64,000 nucleotides of DNA from Haemophilus parainfluenzae T3T1 (GCF_000210895.1 NC_015964.1:744001-808000), one strand, 5' to 3'; shown: positions 48,839-58,297, numbered from the stretch's first letter. Numbers and translations are program-made. Notes: generated by a model from the sequence alone, not told the origin.

Positions 48839-51457
48839 TTAGAATAATTCTTCTGGTTGCGTTGCTGGAATCGCGTCTTTGGTTTTGCCTGTTCCACCAT
48901 TTAAGCGTTGTTGCAACTCTGGTGGGACATAATAACCGCGCTCTTGCATTTCTGCAACATAAGTACGTTTAGGCTCAGTACCAACGATAAAGTATTCTTT
49001 ACGACCACCACCTTCAGAAAGTAAACCCGAGTTACTATCAATAGTTTTTTCCATGATATTTGGTGGAAGTTCAAGTTGACGTTCTGGTATATCAGAAAGT
49101 GCAGCTTTCATATAAGCGACCCACGCAGGCATTGCGGTTTTTGCACCCGCTTCACCTTTACCTAATACGCGTTTGTTATCATCGAAACCAACATAGGTTG
49201 TGGTGACTAAGTTTGCACCAAAACCTGCATACCAAGCCACTTTCGCACTATTGGTGGTACCGGTTTTACCACCGATGTCACTACGTTTAATACTTTGAGC
49301 AATACGCCAGCTGGTACCTTTCCAACTAAGTCCTTGCTCACCATAAATCGCCGTATTTAATGCGCTACGGATTAAGAAGGCTAATTCGCCACTAATCACA
49401 CGCGGTGCGTATTCTTGTTTCGCTGCACCATCTTTCGCATCCGCCATTAAATCAACAGAACCATCATTTAATGCAGATGTTTGAAGTTCTGGTAAGTCTG
49501 GTACATTGTCTGGTTGCTGATCTCCCTCACCTTCATCTGTATCGGTATTGCTATTACCTTTGGCTGATTTTAGCTTATCTGGATTAGCTACTTCTGCCAC
49601 ATCTTTAAAGCCATCAATTTTATCTTCAGTTTCACCATAAATTACAGGAATATCATTACAGGTGATACAAGCAATTTTTGGGTTCGCAATAAATAAATCT
49701 TTACCGGTATTGTCTTGAATTTTTTCGATAAGGTAAGGATCAATTAAGAAACCACCGTTATCAAATACCGCGTAAGCACGCGCCATTTCCAATGGCGTGA
49801 AGGATGCCGCACCTAATGCAAGCGCTTCACTGGCAAAATATTGATCACGTTTAAATCCAAAACGTTGTAAGAAATCAGCAGTGAAGCCAACACCTGCGGT
49901 TTGTAGTGCTCGGATTGCAATCATGTTTTTAGATTGACCTAACCCCACACGTAAACGCATTGGACCGTCATAACGATCAGGTGAGTTTTTCGGTTGCCAC
50001 AAGGGTTGTCCTGGTTTTTGAATGGAGATAGGACTATCTTGCAATACGCTTGAAAGAGTTAAACCTTTTTCTAATGCCGCAGCATAGATAAATGGTTTAA
50101 TCGAAGAACCCACTTGTACTAAAGATTGGGTTGCTCGGTTAAATTTACTTTGTTCGTAACTAAAACCACCCACCATGGCTTCAATTGCACCATTATCTGA
50201 GTTTAATGAAACTAATGCAGAGTTAGCCGCTGGAATTTGACCTAAAACCCATTCGCCGTTATCACGTTTACGAATCCAAATCTGTTCACCCACTTTAACG
50301 GGTGATTTACCTGCCCAACGCATTGCGTTTGAAGACAGCGTCATCGTTTCATTGTTAGCTAAAAGTAATTCCGCCCCATTTTTACCCAATGCGGTTACCG
50401 CTGCTGGAATAAAAGGTTCTGAATCAGGTAATTTTTTCAAGAAAGCGACAATGCGCTCGTTATCCCATACAGCTTCACCTTTTTTCCATAGTGGCGCGCC
50501 ACCACGCCAGCCATGACGCATATCATAATCGATCAGGTTATTACGTACGGCTTTTTGTGCTTCGGCTTGATCTTTTGACAGTACAGTTGTAAAGACTTTA
50601 TAACCTTTGGTGTAAGCATCTTCTTCACCAAAACGTTTCACCATTTCTTGACGAACCATTTCAGTTACATAGTCTGCACGGAATTCAAATTTTGCACCGT
50701 GATAACTCGCGACGATTGGCTCTTTGATGGCTGCATCATATTCTGCTTTGGTGATTTTGTTTTCATCCAACATACGACCTAATACCACATTACGGCGTTC
50801 TTCCGCACGTTTTGGTGAATATAATGGGTTCATTGTTGAAGGTGCTTTTGGTAAGCCTGCAATCACAGCCATTTCAGAGAGCGTTAATTCATCTAAGTTT
50901 TTACCAAAGTAGGTTTGTGCAGCGGCTGCGACACCATAAGAACGATAGCCTAAGAAAATTTTATTCAAATAAAGCTCTAAAATTTCCTGTTTGCTCAAGG
51001 TATTTTCAATTTCAACCGCTAATACCGCTTCACGTACTTTACGAATAAGTTTTTTTTCTGGGGTTAAGAAGAAGTTACGCGCAAGCTGTTGTGTAATGGT
51101 ACTTGCACCTTGAGAGGCTCCACCATTGCTGACTGCAACATAAATTGCACGGGCAATACCAATTGGGTCTAAACCATGATGGTCATAAAAACGACTATCT
51201 TCCGTTGCTAAGAAAGCATCTTGCAAACGTTGAGGCACGTTTTCTAATTTCACCGGAATACGGCGTTGTTCACCCACTTCACCGATTAATTTTCCATCAG
51301 CCGTATAGATTTGCATTGGTTGCTGCAATTCAACGGTTTTTAAGCTTTCTACCGACGGTAAGGAGGATTTTAAGTGAAAATAAAACACTCCACCGGCAAC
51401 TAACCCCAGTATACATATCGTAAATAGGGTACTTAATATTAATTTTGCGATCCGCAT
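48839..51457 (-). CDS. ponA: Penicillin-binding protein 1A
   Basis: A bifunctional peptidoglycan synthase of 872 residues. It has an N-terminal membrane helix (LILSTLFTICILGLVAGGVFYF), a glycosyltransferase domain (GT51: ATEDSRFYDHHGLDPIG with the catalytic Glu, and the STITQQLARNFFL motif) and a transpeptidase domain with SxxK as GSSIKPFIYA, SxN and KTGT as GGKTGTTNSAKV. A polar, acidic insert lies at about residues 610-660 (DTDEGEGDQQPD). The start codon lies within the CRP-S site used by the divergent comA. Confidence 0.97.
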   Translation of the reverse strand: MRIAKLILSTLFTICILGLVAGGVFYFHLKSSLPSVESLKTVELQQPMQIYTADGKLIGEVGEQRRIPVKLENVPQRLQDAFLATEDSRFYDHHGLDPIGIARAIYVAVSNGGASQGASTITQQLARNFFLTPEKKLIRKVREAVLAVEIENTLSKQEILELYLNKIFLGYRSYGVAAAAQTYFGKNLDELTLSEMAVIAGLPKAPSTMNPLYSPKRAEERRNVVLGRMLDENKITKAEYDAAIKEPIVASYHGAKFEFRADYVTEMVRQEMVKRFGEEDAYTKGYKVFTTVLSKDQAEAQKAVRNNLIDYDMRHGWRGGAPLWKKGEAVWDNERIVAFLKKLPDSEPFIPAAVTALGKNGAELLLANNETMTLSSNAMRWAGKSPVKVGEQIWIRKRDNGEWVLGQIPAANSALVSLNSDNGAIEAMVGGFSYEQSKFNRATQSLVQVGSSIKPFIYAAALEKGLTLSSVLQDSPISIQKPGQPLWQPKNSPDRYDGPMRLRVGLGQSKNMIAIRALQTAGVGFTADFLQRFGFKRDQYFASEALALGAASFTPLEMARAYAVFDNGGFLIDPYLIEKIQDNTGKDLFIANPKIACITCNDIPVIYGETEDKIDGFKDVAEVANPDKLKSAKGNSNTDTDEGEGDQQPDNVPDLPELQTSALNDGSVDLMADAKDGAAKQEYAPRVISGELAFLIRSALNTAIYGEQGLSWKGTSWRIAQSIKRSDIGGKTGTTNSAKVAWYAGFGANLVTTTYVGFDDNKRVLGKGEAGAKTAMPAWVAYMKAALSDIPERQLELPPNIMEKTIDSNSGLLSEGGGRKEYFIVGTEPKRTYVAEMQERGYYVPPELQQRLNGGTGKTKDAIPATQPEELF

Positions 51458-51464
51458 CGTAAAA
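51443..51464 (+). promoter_or_regulatory. CRP-S competence site (CRE) of comABCDEF
   Basis: The core TGCGATCCGCATCGTA at 51446-51461 is flanked by T and A runs, the CRP-S pattern of Haemophilus that needs both CRP and Sxy. It covers the ponA start codon (51455-51457). Its centre is 51 bp upstream of the -10 box at 51502-51507. Confidence 0.9.
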
Positions 51465-51501
51465 TTCTCTCTGGTTTAATGAATATTCAAAAAATCAAAA
51501 T

Positions 51502-51507
51502 TATGAT
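51502..51507 (+). promoter_or_regulatory. -10 box of comA
   Basis: TATGAT stands 51 bp after the CRP-S centre, the class I (-61.5) spacing. A second AT-rich option TATAAA at 51521-51526 is less well placed. Confidence 0.6.
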
Positions 51508-51556
51508 TTTGGCTGCTAAGTATAAAAGATTAATCCCTTAAAGAATAGGAAAGAAT

Positions 51557-52399
51557 ATGGGAATAGCCAATAGAAAGCAGCAAAAACTACAAATTGGTGT
51601 GAGTAAACAACAAGATAACCTCTATTTTGTTTGGCTAGATGAATTACACAAAGTTCAATCAATTTGTTTAAATACGCAACAAAAAGATATTTTTTCCCAG
51701 TTATTGCCTCATTTGCCACAAAAAAACAGTCAATGCTGTTTTGTTGGCGCCATTTCGCCCCACTTAACTTGGTCTAAAACACTTATTCTACCACAAACAC
51801 TCAATGCCCAGGAATGTGAACAACAATGTCGTTTTATTTTGCAAAAAGAATTACCGATTCCTTTGGATGAATTATGGTTTGATTATCTGACCACGCCATT
51901 AAAACAAGGTTTTCGTTTGGATATAACGGCGATTCGACAAGAAAGCGCCAATGCTGAATTAGCAAAATATTTACCGTTAAAATTGACCGCACTTGATTTA
52001 CTGAATCACAGTATTTTACGTTCATTTTATGCCATTTTAGGTCAAGAGCCGATTAACACCTTATTTTTATATCAAGATCAACAAGGGTGTCTCGCCGTTT
52101 GTGAACGCTTACAACAACGACAAGTTTTGCAATCTCAAAGTGATTTATCTGAGCTTTATCAACAATTTATCCAGCGTTTTCCTGAAACGATAGAACAGAT
52201 TTATGTGTATCAAACGCCCGATATGTTGAATTCAGACACCATCGAATTACAGCCTAAGGATTGGCAGCGTATCGAAACAGATCTTCCTTTCATTGCTTTA
52301 GGTAATGCACTTTGGCAAACCGATTTAAAGCTAGTGGATTTATCTTTAAAACTGCCCGTACTTTCGCCTCCAATTAATCGGGAGAGTGGTGATGTTTAG
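51557..52399 (+). CDS. comA: Competence protein ComA (PilM-like)
   Basis: A 280-residue cytoplasmic protein, the PilM counterpart of the Haemophilus type IV pilus used in DNA uptake. It opens MGIANRKQQKLQIGVSKQQDNL. The family resemblance is weak, and the call rests mainly on position as the first gene of comABCDEF, divergent from ponA with a CRP-S site between. Conserved-looking segments are KELPIPLDELWFDYL and LPFIALGNALW. AGAATAGGAAAG precedes the start. An uptake signal at 51983-51994 is read as LTAL. Confidence 0.9.
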   Translation: MGIANRKQQKLQIGVSKQQDNLYFVWLDELHKVQSICLNTQQKDIFSQLLPHLPQKNSQCCFVGAISPHLTWSKTLILPQTLNAQECEQQCRFILQKELPIPLDELWFDYLTTPLKQGFRLDITAIRQESANAELAKYLPLKLTALDLLNHSILRSFYAILGQEPINTLFLYQDQQGCLAVCERLQQRQVLQSQSDLSELYQQFIQRFPETIEQIYVYQTPDMLNSDTIELQPKDWQRIETDLPFIALGNALWQTDLKLVDLSLKLPVLSPPINRESGDV

Positions 52400-52904
52400 C
52401 CTTAATTTATTACCTTGGCGCTTAGAACAACATCAAAAGGCCTTTCGTCGTTTTATGTGGCAAGGTTTCATTTGGCTAGCTTGCTCAGTTTTGATTGTCA
52501 TTGGATTGAACCAACTCAATGAACAACAAGGGCAAGCCCTAAGTCAGACAAAAGAAAAACTGACACAAATAACTCATCAAGTCCATCAGAAACGCATTCA
52601 GGTTCAGCAACTACAAAGTAGTCTGAAAGAAATGAATGAGCTGACAGAAATGGGTACAGAATATGTGTATCGCTTGCTTAATTTATTAAGTGAGCTGCCA
52701 TTAAAACAGGGCGAGTTAGATGAATTTACGCTCAATGCTAAGCAAATTGTCCTTTCAGGCATGACAGAAAGCCAACAAGAGTTTGAGGAGATACATCAAT
52801 TTCTCAAACGCCATTTTACAGAGGTTAACTTAACTAAGTTTCAGCCAGTGCAACAGCAGTTATTTTTTCAATTTGATATTCATTTATCGGAGTCTGTGCA
52901 ATGA
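52392..52904 (+). CDS. comB: Competence protein ComB (PilN-like)
   Basis: A 170-residue inner-membrane protein of the PilN type. It opens MFSLNLLPWRLEQHQKAFRRF, where NLLPWR is the PilN signature, then a single membrane helix (GFIWLACSVLIVIGLNQL), a coiled coil and a small periplasmic domain. ATG 52392 is preferred, with GGGAG upstream; GTG 52386 is also in frame. It overlaps comA by 8 bp and comC by 4 bp. Confidence 0.92.
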   Translation: MFSLNLLPWRLEQHQKAFRRFMWQGFIWLACSVLIVIGLNQLNEQQGQALSQTKEKLTQITHQVHQKRIQVQQLQSSLKEMNELTEMGTEYVYRLLNLLSELPLKQGELDEFTLNAKQIVLSGMTESQQEFEEIHQFLKRHFTEVNLTKFQPVQQQLFFQFDIHLSESVQ

Positions 52905-53443
52905 GGAACTTTATCAATGAGCTTGTTCAAAAAAGTGCACAAAGTTGGTTTGGGAGATGGCTTCGATTACCTCAAATAGTCCATGCAGCCTTTTGGTTGA
53001 GTGCATTAAGTGCGGTCATTTTTTTACCTGTTTTTCGTTACGTTGAAAATAGCAACGAACGACATCGACTTGACGCAGAATTGAGTTTGCAGCAGCAAGA
53101 GTGGGAGAAACAGGAAAAGATTTTACAAACTTTAAGGCAAAAGTCAGACAGCCGACAACTTTCTCCTGAACTAGCTAATTCGGTGTTGCCGATTAATCAG
53201 CATGTACAGGCGCTGTTAAATGGGCGACTTCGAGCGTTGGATTTACGTTGGGATTTTTCTCAACATACTTTGTTGCATTTGTCGTTACAAGGCTATTTTG
53301 TCGATTTACAGCAATTTTTGACCGCACTTTTAAACAATGTTCCTACACTTTCTTTAACTCAATTAAACATTGAGAAATTAGATGAAGAGGAAAATGCCTC
53401 TATTACATGCGAGTTAATTTTCCAACTGAATAAGGACAAATAA
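52901..53443 (+). CDS. comC: Competence protein ComC (PilO-like)
   Basis: A 180-residue inner-membrane protein of the PilO type: short cytoplasmic start, one membrane helix (AAFWLSALSAVIFLPVF), a glutamine-rich coiled coil (LSLQQQEWEKQEKILQTL) and a periplasmic domain. It overlaps comB by the ATGA sequence. Uptake signals lie at about 53008-53017 (read as SAV) and 53318-53329 (read as LTAL). Needed for DNA uptake in H. influenzae. Confidence 0.92.
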   Translation: MRNFINELVQKSAQSWFGRWLRLPQIVHAAFWLSALSAVIFLPVFRYVENSNERHRLDAELSLQQQEWEKQEKILQTLRQKSDSRQLSPELANSVLPINQHVQALLNGRLRALDLRWDFSQHTLLHLSLQGYFVDLQQFLTALLNNVPTLSLTQLNIEKLDEEENASITCELIFQLNKDK

Positions 53444-53826
53444 TGAAAAAGTTCTTCTTAATCTTGATAGCGTTTTTTTCTGTATCAGCATTTTCGCAAG
53501 ATCCTTTTGATCGTAAACAAAGAGAACAAACCGAATATCCAAAAGAGGGGCTTACCCTACCGCCGGTGTCGACTTGCGTATATTCGGAGCCGAGACTGGC
53601 GGAGGAACGCCCATTGGCTCAGCTACATATTGTGGGAGTCGTGCAATACGGTAAACAGGCAGAAGTGTTATTTAATGATGATGGGCATATTCTTTCTGCT
53701 CAAGTCGGGCAGAGGATTGGAAAAGAAGGCTATTTAATCGAAAAAGTGAGTAAAAACAGCGTGATGCTTCAAGGTTATAAAGTAGGGCAATGTGAACAAA
53801 CAACCTCAATCATAATGAGATTTTAA
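53443..53826 (+). CDS. comD: Competence protein ComD (PilP-like)
   Basis: A 127-residue exported protein with signal peptide MKKFFLILIAFFSVSAFS. The mature part has the PilP-type small beta domain (LAQLHIVGVVQYGKQAEVLFNDDGHILSAQVGQRIGKEGYLIEKV) that docks on the secretin. No lipobox is present, unlike many PilP proteins. Its start overlaps the comC stop (TAATG). Confidence 0.9.
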   Translation: MKKFFLILIAFFSVSAFSQDPFDRKQREQTEYPKEGLTLPPVSTCVYSEPRLAEERPLAQLHIVGVVQYGKQAEVLFNDDGHILSAQVGQRIGKEGYLIEKVSKNSVMLQGYKVGQCEQTTSIIMRF

Positions 53827-53827
53827 A

Positions 53828-55210
53828 ATGGTAAAGCAGAAAATAAAAACAAAGTGCGGTCAGTTTTTAATGTGTTTTTTGATCCTATGGACAACTTACT
53901 CAGCGGCAGAAAATCGCATATTTTCACTTCGCTTAAAACAGGCGCCAATGGTGGCGACACTCCAGCAACTTGCTCTTGAGCAAAATACCAATTTAATGAT
54001 TGATGATGAATTAGAAGGAACACTTTCATTACAATTAGATAGCGTCGATTTTGATCGTTTATTGCGTTCTGTCGCAAAAATCAAAGGGCTCTCTTTTTAT
54101 CAAGAAAAGGATATTTATTATTTGGGTAAGCCTTCTCAACATGAACAATATGCAGAGAAAATGGTAGAACCGATGACGATTAGCGGAGAAAGTTTGCCTA
54201 GTGAAACACCACTTGTGAGTGCAACGGTTAAACTGCATTTTGCCAAGGCCGCTGATGTGATGAAATCGTTAACAACAGGGAGTGGTTCTTTGCTTTCACC
54301 TAGCGGCACAATTACATTTGATGACCGAAGCAATGTGTTACTGATTCAGGATGATGCACGTTCTGTCAAAAATATTAAAAAATTGATTGCAGAGCTGGAT
54401 AAACCCATTGAGCAAATTGTCATTGAAGCACGTATTGTGACGATTACCGATGAAAGCCTAAAAGAATTAGGTGTGCGTTGGGGTATTTTTAATCCTACTG
54501 AGGCTGCTCATCGAGTGAGTGGCAGTCTAGATGCGAATGGCTTTAGTAATATCGGTGATAATTTAAACGTGAATTTTGCGACAACGGTCACGCCAGCTGG
54601 CTCATTAGCACTTCAAGTGGCTAAAATTAATGGTCGATTATTAGATTTAGAATTGACCGCACTTGAACGTGAAAATAACGTAGAAATTATTGCAAGCCCT
54701 CGTTTACTCACAACTAATAAGAAAAGCGCAAGCATTAAACAAGGGACAGAAATTCCTTATGTAGTGACAAATGGTAAAAATGATACACAGTCAGTAGAGT
54801 TTCGCGAGGCAGTCTTAGGATTGGAAGTCACACCACATATTTCGAAGGATAATAATATTTTATTGGATTTATTAGTCAGTCAAAATTCCCCGGGAAATCG
54901 CGTGGCTTACGGGCAAAATGAAGTGGTGTCCATTGATAAACAAGAAATTAATACACAAGTTTTTGCCAAAGATGGCGAAACAATTGTATTGGGAGGGGTA
55001 TTCCACGACACAATCACGAAAGGTATCGATAAAGTACCATTATTGGGCGATATTCCCGGTATTAAGCGTCTATTTAGTAAGGAAAGTGAACGACATCAAA
55101 AACGCGAACTCGTTATTTTTGTGACCCCTCATATTTTGAAACAAGGTGAAAGAATGGAAATGGCTAAGAAAGAAAAGCATTTTAAGCAAGTTGAAAAAGT
55201 GAAAAAATAA
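53828..55210 (+). CDS. comE: Competence secretin ComE (PilQ-like)
   Basis: The outer-membrane secretin pore for the type IV pilus and incoming DNA, 460 residues. The N-terminal signal peptide is preceded by a short basic stretch that contains an uptake signal (at 53851-53862). N0/N1 domains (RLKQAPMVATLQQLALEQNTNLMIDDELEG; VSATVKLHFAKAADVMKSL) are followed by the secretin domain (VEIIASPRLLTTNKKSASIKQGTEIPY and VPLLGDIPGIKRLFSKES, the GSPII/III signature). It is shorter than pseudomonad PilQ, as usual in Haemophilus. Confidence 0.95.
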   Translation: MVKQKIKTKCGQFLMCFLILWTTYSAAENRIFSLRLKQAPMVATLQQLALEQNTNLMIDDELEGTLSLQLDSVDFDRLLRSVAKIKGLSFYQEKDIYYLGKPSQHEQYAEKMVEPMTISGESLPSETPLVSATVKLHFAKAADVMKSLTTGSGSLLSPSGTITFDDRSNVLLIQDDARSVKNIKKLIAELDKPIEQIVIEARIVTITDESLKELGVRWGIFNPTEAAHRVSGSLDANGFSNIGDNLNVNFATTVTPAGSLALQVAKINGRLLDLELTALERENNVEIIASPRLLTTNKKSASIKQGTEIPYVVTNGKNDTQSVEFREAVLGLEVTPHISKDNNILLDLLVSQNSPGNRVAYGQNEVVSIDKQEINTQVFAKDGETIVLGGVFHDTITKGIDKVPLLGDIPGIKRLFSKESERHQKRELVIFVTPHILKQGERMEMAKKEKHFKQVEKVKK

Positions 55211-55229
55211 AGTGCGGTCAATTTCTCTT

Positions 55230-55919
55230 ATGTTTTCCTATTTTTTTCAGTTTAGTTGTGTGCATTGTAAGCGATCTATTCATTTAGGTCGAAATGGATT
55301 GTGTAGTCGATGTCAGAAACAAATTAAAACTTTCCCTTATTGTGGGCGATGTGGTTCACCTTTGCAGTATTATGCAATGGGCTGTGGCCATTGTTTGAGA
55401 AATGAACCCGCTTGGGATCGTATTGTGATTATCGGGCATTACATAGAACCGCTTTCTTCACTTATTCATCGTTTTAAATTCCAAAAACAGTTCTGGTTAG
55501 ATCGCAGTTTATCGCGTTTGCTTTATCTTGCGGTGCGAGAGGCGAGACGAACACATGGGCTCTCTCTGCCACAGGCGATTATTCCGGTGCCGTTATATCA
55601 TTTTCGGCAGTGGCAACGGGGTTATAATCAGGCGGATTTATTGGCTAACTGGTTGAGCCGTTGGTGTGATGTGCCTAACTGTCATCATGTGGTGAAACGG
55701 ATTAAACATACTCATACTCAACGAGGCTTAACCGCAAAAGATCGGCGACAGAACCTTAAAAATGCTTTTGCTGTGAATACCCAAAAGCCCTTTCCTTATG
55801 AGCGAGTTGCCTTGGTAGATGATGTGATTACAACTGGTTCAACGTTAGCAGAGATAGCCAAACAGCTTCGAAAATTAGGTGTAAAAGAAATACAAGTATG
55901 GGGCTTAGCGAGAGCTTAA
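55230..55919 (+). CDS. comF: Competence protein ComF, phosphoribosyltransferase-like
   Basis: A 229-residue cytoplasmic protein. It has N-terminal zinc-type cysteines (CVHCKRS, CSRC, CGRCG, CGHC) and a C-terminal PRTase domain with VALVDDVITTGSTLAE as the PRPP motif. ComF is needed to bring DNA across the inner membrane. Two starts are possible: ATG 55230, used here, and GTG 55212, which lies inside an uptake signal. Neither has a clear ribosome site. It is 19 bp or less after comE and closes the operon. Confidence 0.9.
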   Translation: MFSYFFQFSCVHCKRSIHLGRNGLCSRCQKQIKTFPYCGRCGSPLQYYAMGCGHCLRNEPAWDRIVIIGHYIEPLSSLIHRFKFQKQFWLDRSLSRLLYLAVREARRTHGLSLPQAIIPVPLYHFRQWQRGYNQADLLANWLSRWCDVPNCHHVVKRIKHTHTQRGLTAKDRRQNLKNAFAVNTQKPFPYERVALVDDVITTGSTLAEIAKQLRKLGVKEIQVWGLARA

Positions 55920-56032
55920 ATTTTTAAAGATAGGATTTATCTATATCTATAAAAATAGGAATAAATGTAGAAAAAATTGCCGCATAGGAGTATCATTCTT
56001 GATATATTGCATCAAGTATTAGGATTTTATTT

Positions 56033-56617
56033 ATGGAACAAATTTTTATTTCAGATGCTGCACAAGCACATTTTCGGAAACTTTTAGATACACAAGAAGA
56101 AGGTACAAATATTCGTATTTTTGTCGTGAACCCTGGTACCCCTGGAGCTGAATGTGGCGTGTCTTACTGTCCGCCAAATTCAGTTGAAGCGACTGATACC
56201 GAAATGAAATACGATACTTTTTCAGCATTTGTGGATGAAATCAGTTTACCGTTTTTAGAGGATGCGGAAATTGATTATGTAACAGAAGAGCTCGGTGCTC
56301 AATTGACTTTAAAAGCGCCTAACGCAAAAATGCGTAAAGTTGCAGATGATGCGCCTTTAATTGAGCGCGTAGAGTACGTGATTCAAACACAAATTAACCC
56401 ACAATTAGCCAGCCATGGCGGTAAAATCACGTTAATTGAAATTACTGATGATGGTTATGCTGTTCTACAATTCGGTGGTGGCTGTAACGGTTGTTCAATG
56501 GTTGATGTAACCTTAAAAGATGGTGTAGAGAAACAATTGGTCGCACTTTTCCCAAATGAACTAAAAGGTGCACGAGATGTAACAGAACACCAACGTGGTG
56601 AACATTCTTATTATTAA
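56033..56617 (+). CDS. nfuA: Fe-S biogenesis protein NfuA
   Basis: Carries and delivers [4Fe-4S] clusters under stress. The 194-residue protein has an N-terminal degenerate A-type domain ([15 protein letters not shown]..., with [10 protein letters not shown]) and a C-terminal Nfu domain with the CxxC cluster ligands in [19 protein letters not shown]. It follows comF by 113 bp, as in relatives. A terminator lies at 56633-56657. Confidence 0.95.
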   Translation: MEQIFISDAAQAHFRKLLDTQEEGTNIRIFVVNPGTPGAECGVSYCPPNSVEATDTEMKYDTFSAFVDEISLPFLEDAEIDYVTEELGAQLTLKAPNAKMRKVADDAPLIERVEYVIQTQINPQLASHGGKITLIEITDDGYAVLQFGGGCNGCSMVDVTLKDGVEKQLVALFPNELKGARDVTEHQRGEHSYY

Positions 56618-56632
56618 GCATAGAAGATAAAT

Positions 56633-56657
56633 AAGGGCGAATTATTCGCCCTTTTAT
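56633..56657. terminator. Terminator between convergent nfuA and comM
   Basis: AAGGGCGAA and TTCGCCCTT pair around TTA, followed by TTATTTTTT. Confidence 0.9.
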
Positions 56658-56660
56658 TTT

Positions 56661-58190
56661 TTAAGCGGCAGATAATTTCTGTAACAACCGATCCATCGCT
56701 CGATATCCTAGTGCTTCTGCTAAATGGGGTTGTAGTATCTCTTTTTCGCCATTCAAATCGGCAATTGTACGTGAGACTTTTAAAATCCGATGATAGGCTC
56801 TTACTGAAAGTCCGAGTTTATTTAAAGCATTCTCTAAAAATTGTGCATCTTTATCTTGTAATTTACAGTCTCGTTCAATTTCTTTGCTTGAAAGATATGC
56901 ATTAATTTTACCGGCTCGAGCAAGTTGAATCGCTCTCACTTTTAATACTTTTTCTCTTACTTGTTGGCTGGTTTCACCTCTATCCCCTGTATTTTGTAGA
57001 CTACCTTGCGGCAGAAGAGGCACTTCAATGGATAGATCAAAGCGATCTAAAAATGGTCCTGAAAGGCGATTTAAATAACGCATCACTTGTTGTGGCGAGG
57101 TACGATTATGTGTTCCGGTATAATGCCCCGTTGGACTTGGATTCATCGCCGCAACGAGTTGAAAGCGAGCAGGAAATTGGATTTTTGCATTGGCACGCGA
57201 AATAATAATTTCTCCACTTTCTAAGGGTTGTCGTAGAGCGTCCAGTACTTTACGCTCAAATTCAGGTAGCTCATCAAGAAAAAGTACACCATTATGTGCG
57301 AGCGATATTTCGCCTGGTTTTGGAATGGTTCCTCCACCCACTAATGCAGGCAAAGAAGCACTATGATGTGGCGCTCGAAATGGACGTTGTTTCCAGTTCT
57401 GAAAATTTAATTCATTTTGTACTAAGCTTGTGACCGAAGCGGTTTCAATGGCTTCTAAATCAGTCATTTCTGGGAGTAATGCAGTGAGACGACTTGCCAA
57501 CATAGTTTTACCTGTCCCTGGTGGGCCTAAAAAGAGCAGATTATGTTGACCTGCAGCCGCAATTGTTAGGACTCGTTTAGCATGTTGCTGACCAATAATA
57601 TCCGTCAAATCTAAGTGATTTTTAGCTGAAAATCCGACCGAACTTTCTTGTGCAAGTAATGAAGCCAAAGGTAATTTTTCTTGATTATTTAAGAATTGCA
57701 CGACTTCCAAAAGGTTTTTAGCAAAATAAGTCTCTTGCTCTGAGACAAGTGACGCCTCATTAGCATTTTGATAAGCGATAATGGGGGCTCGTTTCGCTCT
57801 TTGTGCCGCTAAAATGGCGGGGATCACGCCATGTACACCACGTAATTCACCTGTTAATGCGAGTTCGCCAACGAATTCAAATTGTTTTAAACGGCTATCG
57901 TCGAGTTGATCCGATGCAGCTAAAATACCTATTGCAATAGGTAAATCAAATCTCCCTCCTTCTTTGGGTAAATCAGCTGGTGCAAGGTTGACGGTGATGC
58001 GTTTAGCAGGATATTTGAACTGGGCATTCATTAACGCACTTCTGACACGATCTTGCGCTTCTTTTACAGTTTTTTCGGGTAGACCAACTAAGGTAAATCC
58101 AGGCTTCCCGTTACTTAAATGTACTTCAATCGTAACAAGAGGGGCTTGTACACCCATCGATGCACGGCTGTAAACAATAGCAAGAGACAT
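56661..58190 (-). CDS. comM: Competence helicase ComM (YifB / Mg-chelatase-like AAA+)
   Basis: A hexameric AAA+ protein that drives branch migration during integration of incoming DNA. The 509-residue protein has an N-terminal Lon-like domain (VQAPLVTIEVHLSNGKPGFTLVGLP), Walker A FLGPPGTGKTMLASRL and Walker B GVLFLDELPEF, and a C-terminal Mg-chelatase region. In H. influenzae comM belongs to the CRP-S regulon. Here a perfect CRP-S core lies at 58279-58294, upstream of a -10 box. Confidence 0.96.
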   Translation of the reverse strand: MSLAIVYSRASMGVQAPLVTIEVHLSNGKPGFTLVGLPEKTVKEAQDRVRSALMNAQFKYPAKRITVNLAPADLPKEGGRFDLPIAIGILAASDQLDDSRLKQFEFVGELALTGELRGVHGVIPAILAAQRAKRAPIIAYQNANEASLVSEQETYFAKNLLEVVQFLNNQEKLPLASLLAQESSVGFSAKNHLDLTDIIGQQHAKRVLTIAAAGQHNLLFLGPPGTGKTMLASRLTALLPEMTDLEAIETASVTSLVQNELNFQNWKQRPFRAPHHSASLPALVGGGTIPKPGEISLAHNGVLFLDELPEFERKVLDALRQPLESGEIIISRANAKIQFPARFQLVAAMNPSPTGHYTGTHNRTSPQQVMRYLNRLSGPFLDRFDLSIEVPLLPQGSLQNTGDRGETSQQVREKVLKVRAIQLARAGKINAYLSSKEIERDCKLQDKDAQFLENALNKLGLSVRAYHRILKVSRTIADLNGEKEILQPHLAEALGYRAMDRLLQKLSAA

Positions 58191-58232
58191 TCAGATTCCT
58201 TAAAGTGCGGTCAAAAATAATCAGATTTTCGC

Positions 58233-58238
58233 ACTATA
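58233..58238 (-). promoter_or_regulatory. -10 box of comM
   Basis: On the minus strand this reads TATAGT. It lies 51 bp (centre to centre) after the CRP-S site, the same spacing as at comA. Confidence 0.6.
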
Positions 58239-58279
58239 AAAAAAGCACAGAATGAAATCATCCATCCAGTGCTTTTTTT
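58238..58279 (-). terminator. engB terminator, inside the comM promoter
   Basis: AAAAAAAGCAC pairs with GTGCTTTTTTT. It is 40 bp past the engB stop and lies exactly between the CRP-S site and the -10 box of comM. Confidence 0.75.
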
Positions 58280-58297
58280 GCGATCTTGATCGCAGAA
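58276..58297 (-). promoter_or_regulatory. CRP-S competence site (CRE) of comM
   Basis: TGCGATCTTGATCGCA at 58279-58294 is a perfect TGCGA-N6-TCGCA palindrome with a T run on one side. Its G:C at the key position marks it as a CRP-S, Sxy-dependent, site. Confidence 0.88.

Noticed and set aside
58218-58233. Degenerate CRP-S-like sequence (TGCGA-AAATCT-GATTA, minus strand) nearest to comM
   Set aside because: Only one half-site matches. A perfect site lies 61 bp further upstream with correct spacing to a -10 box.
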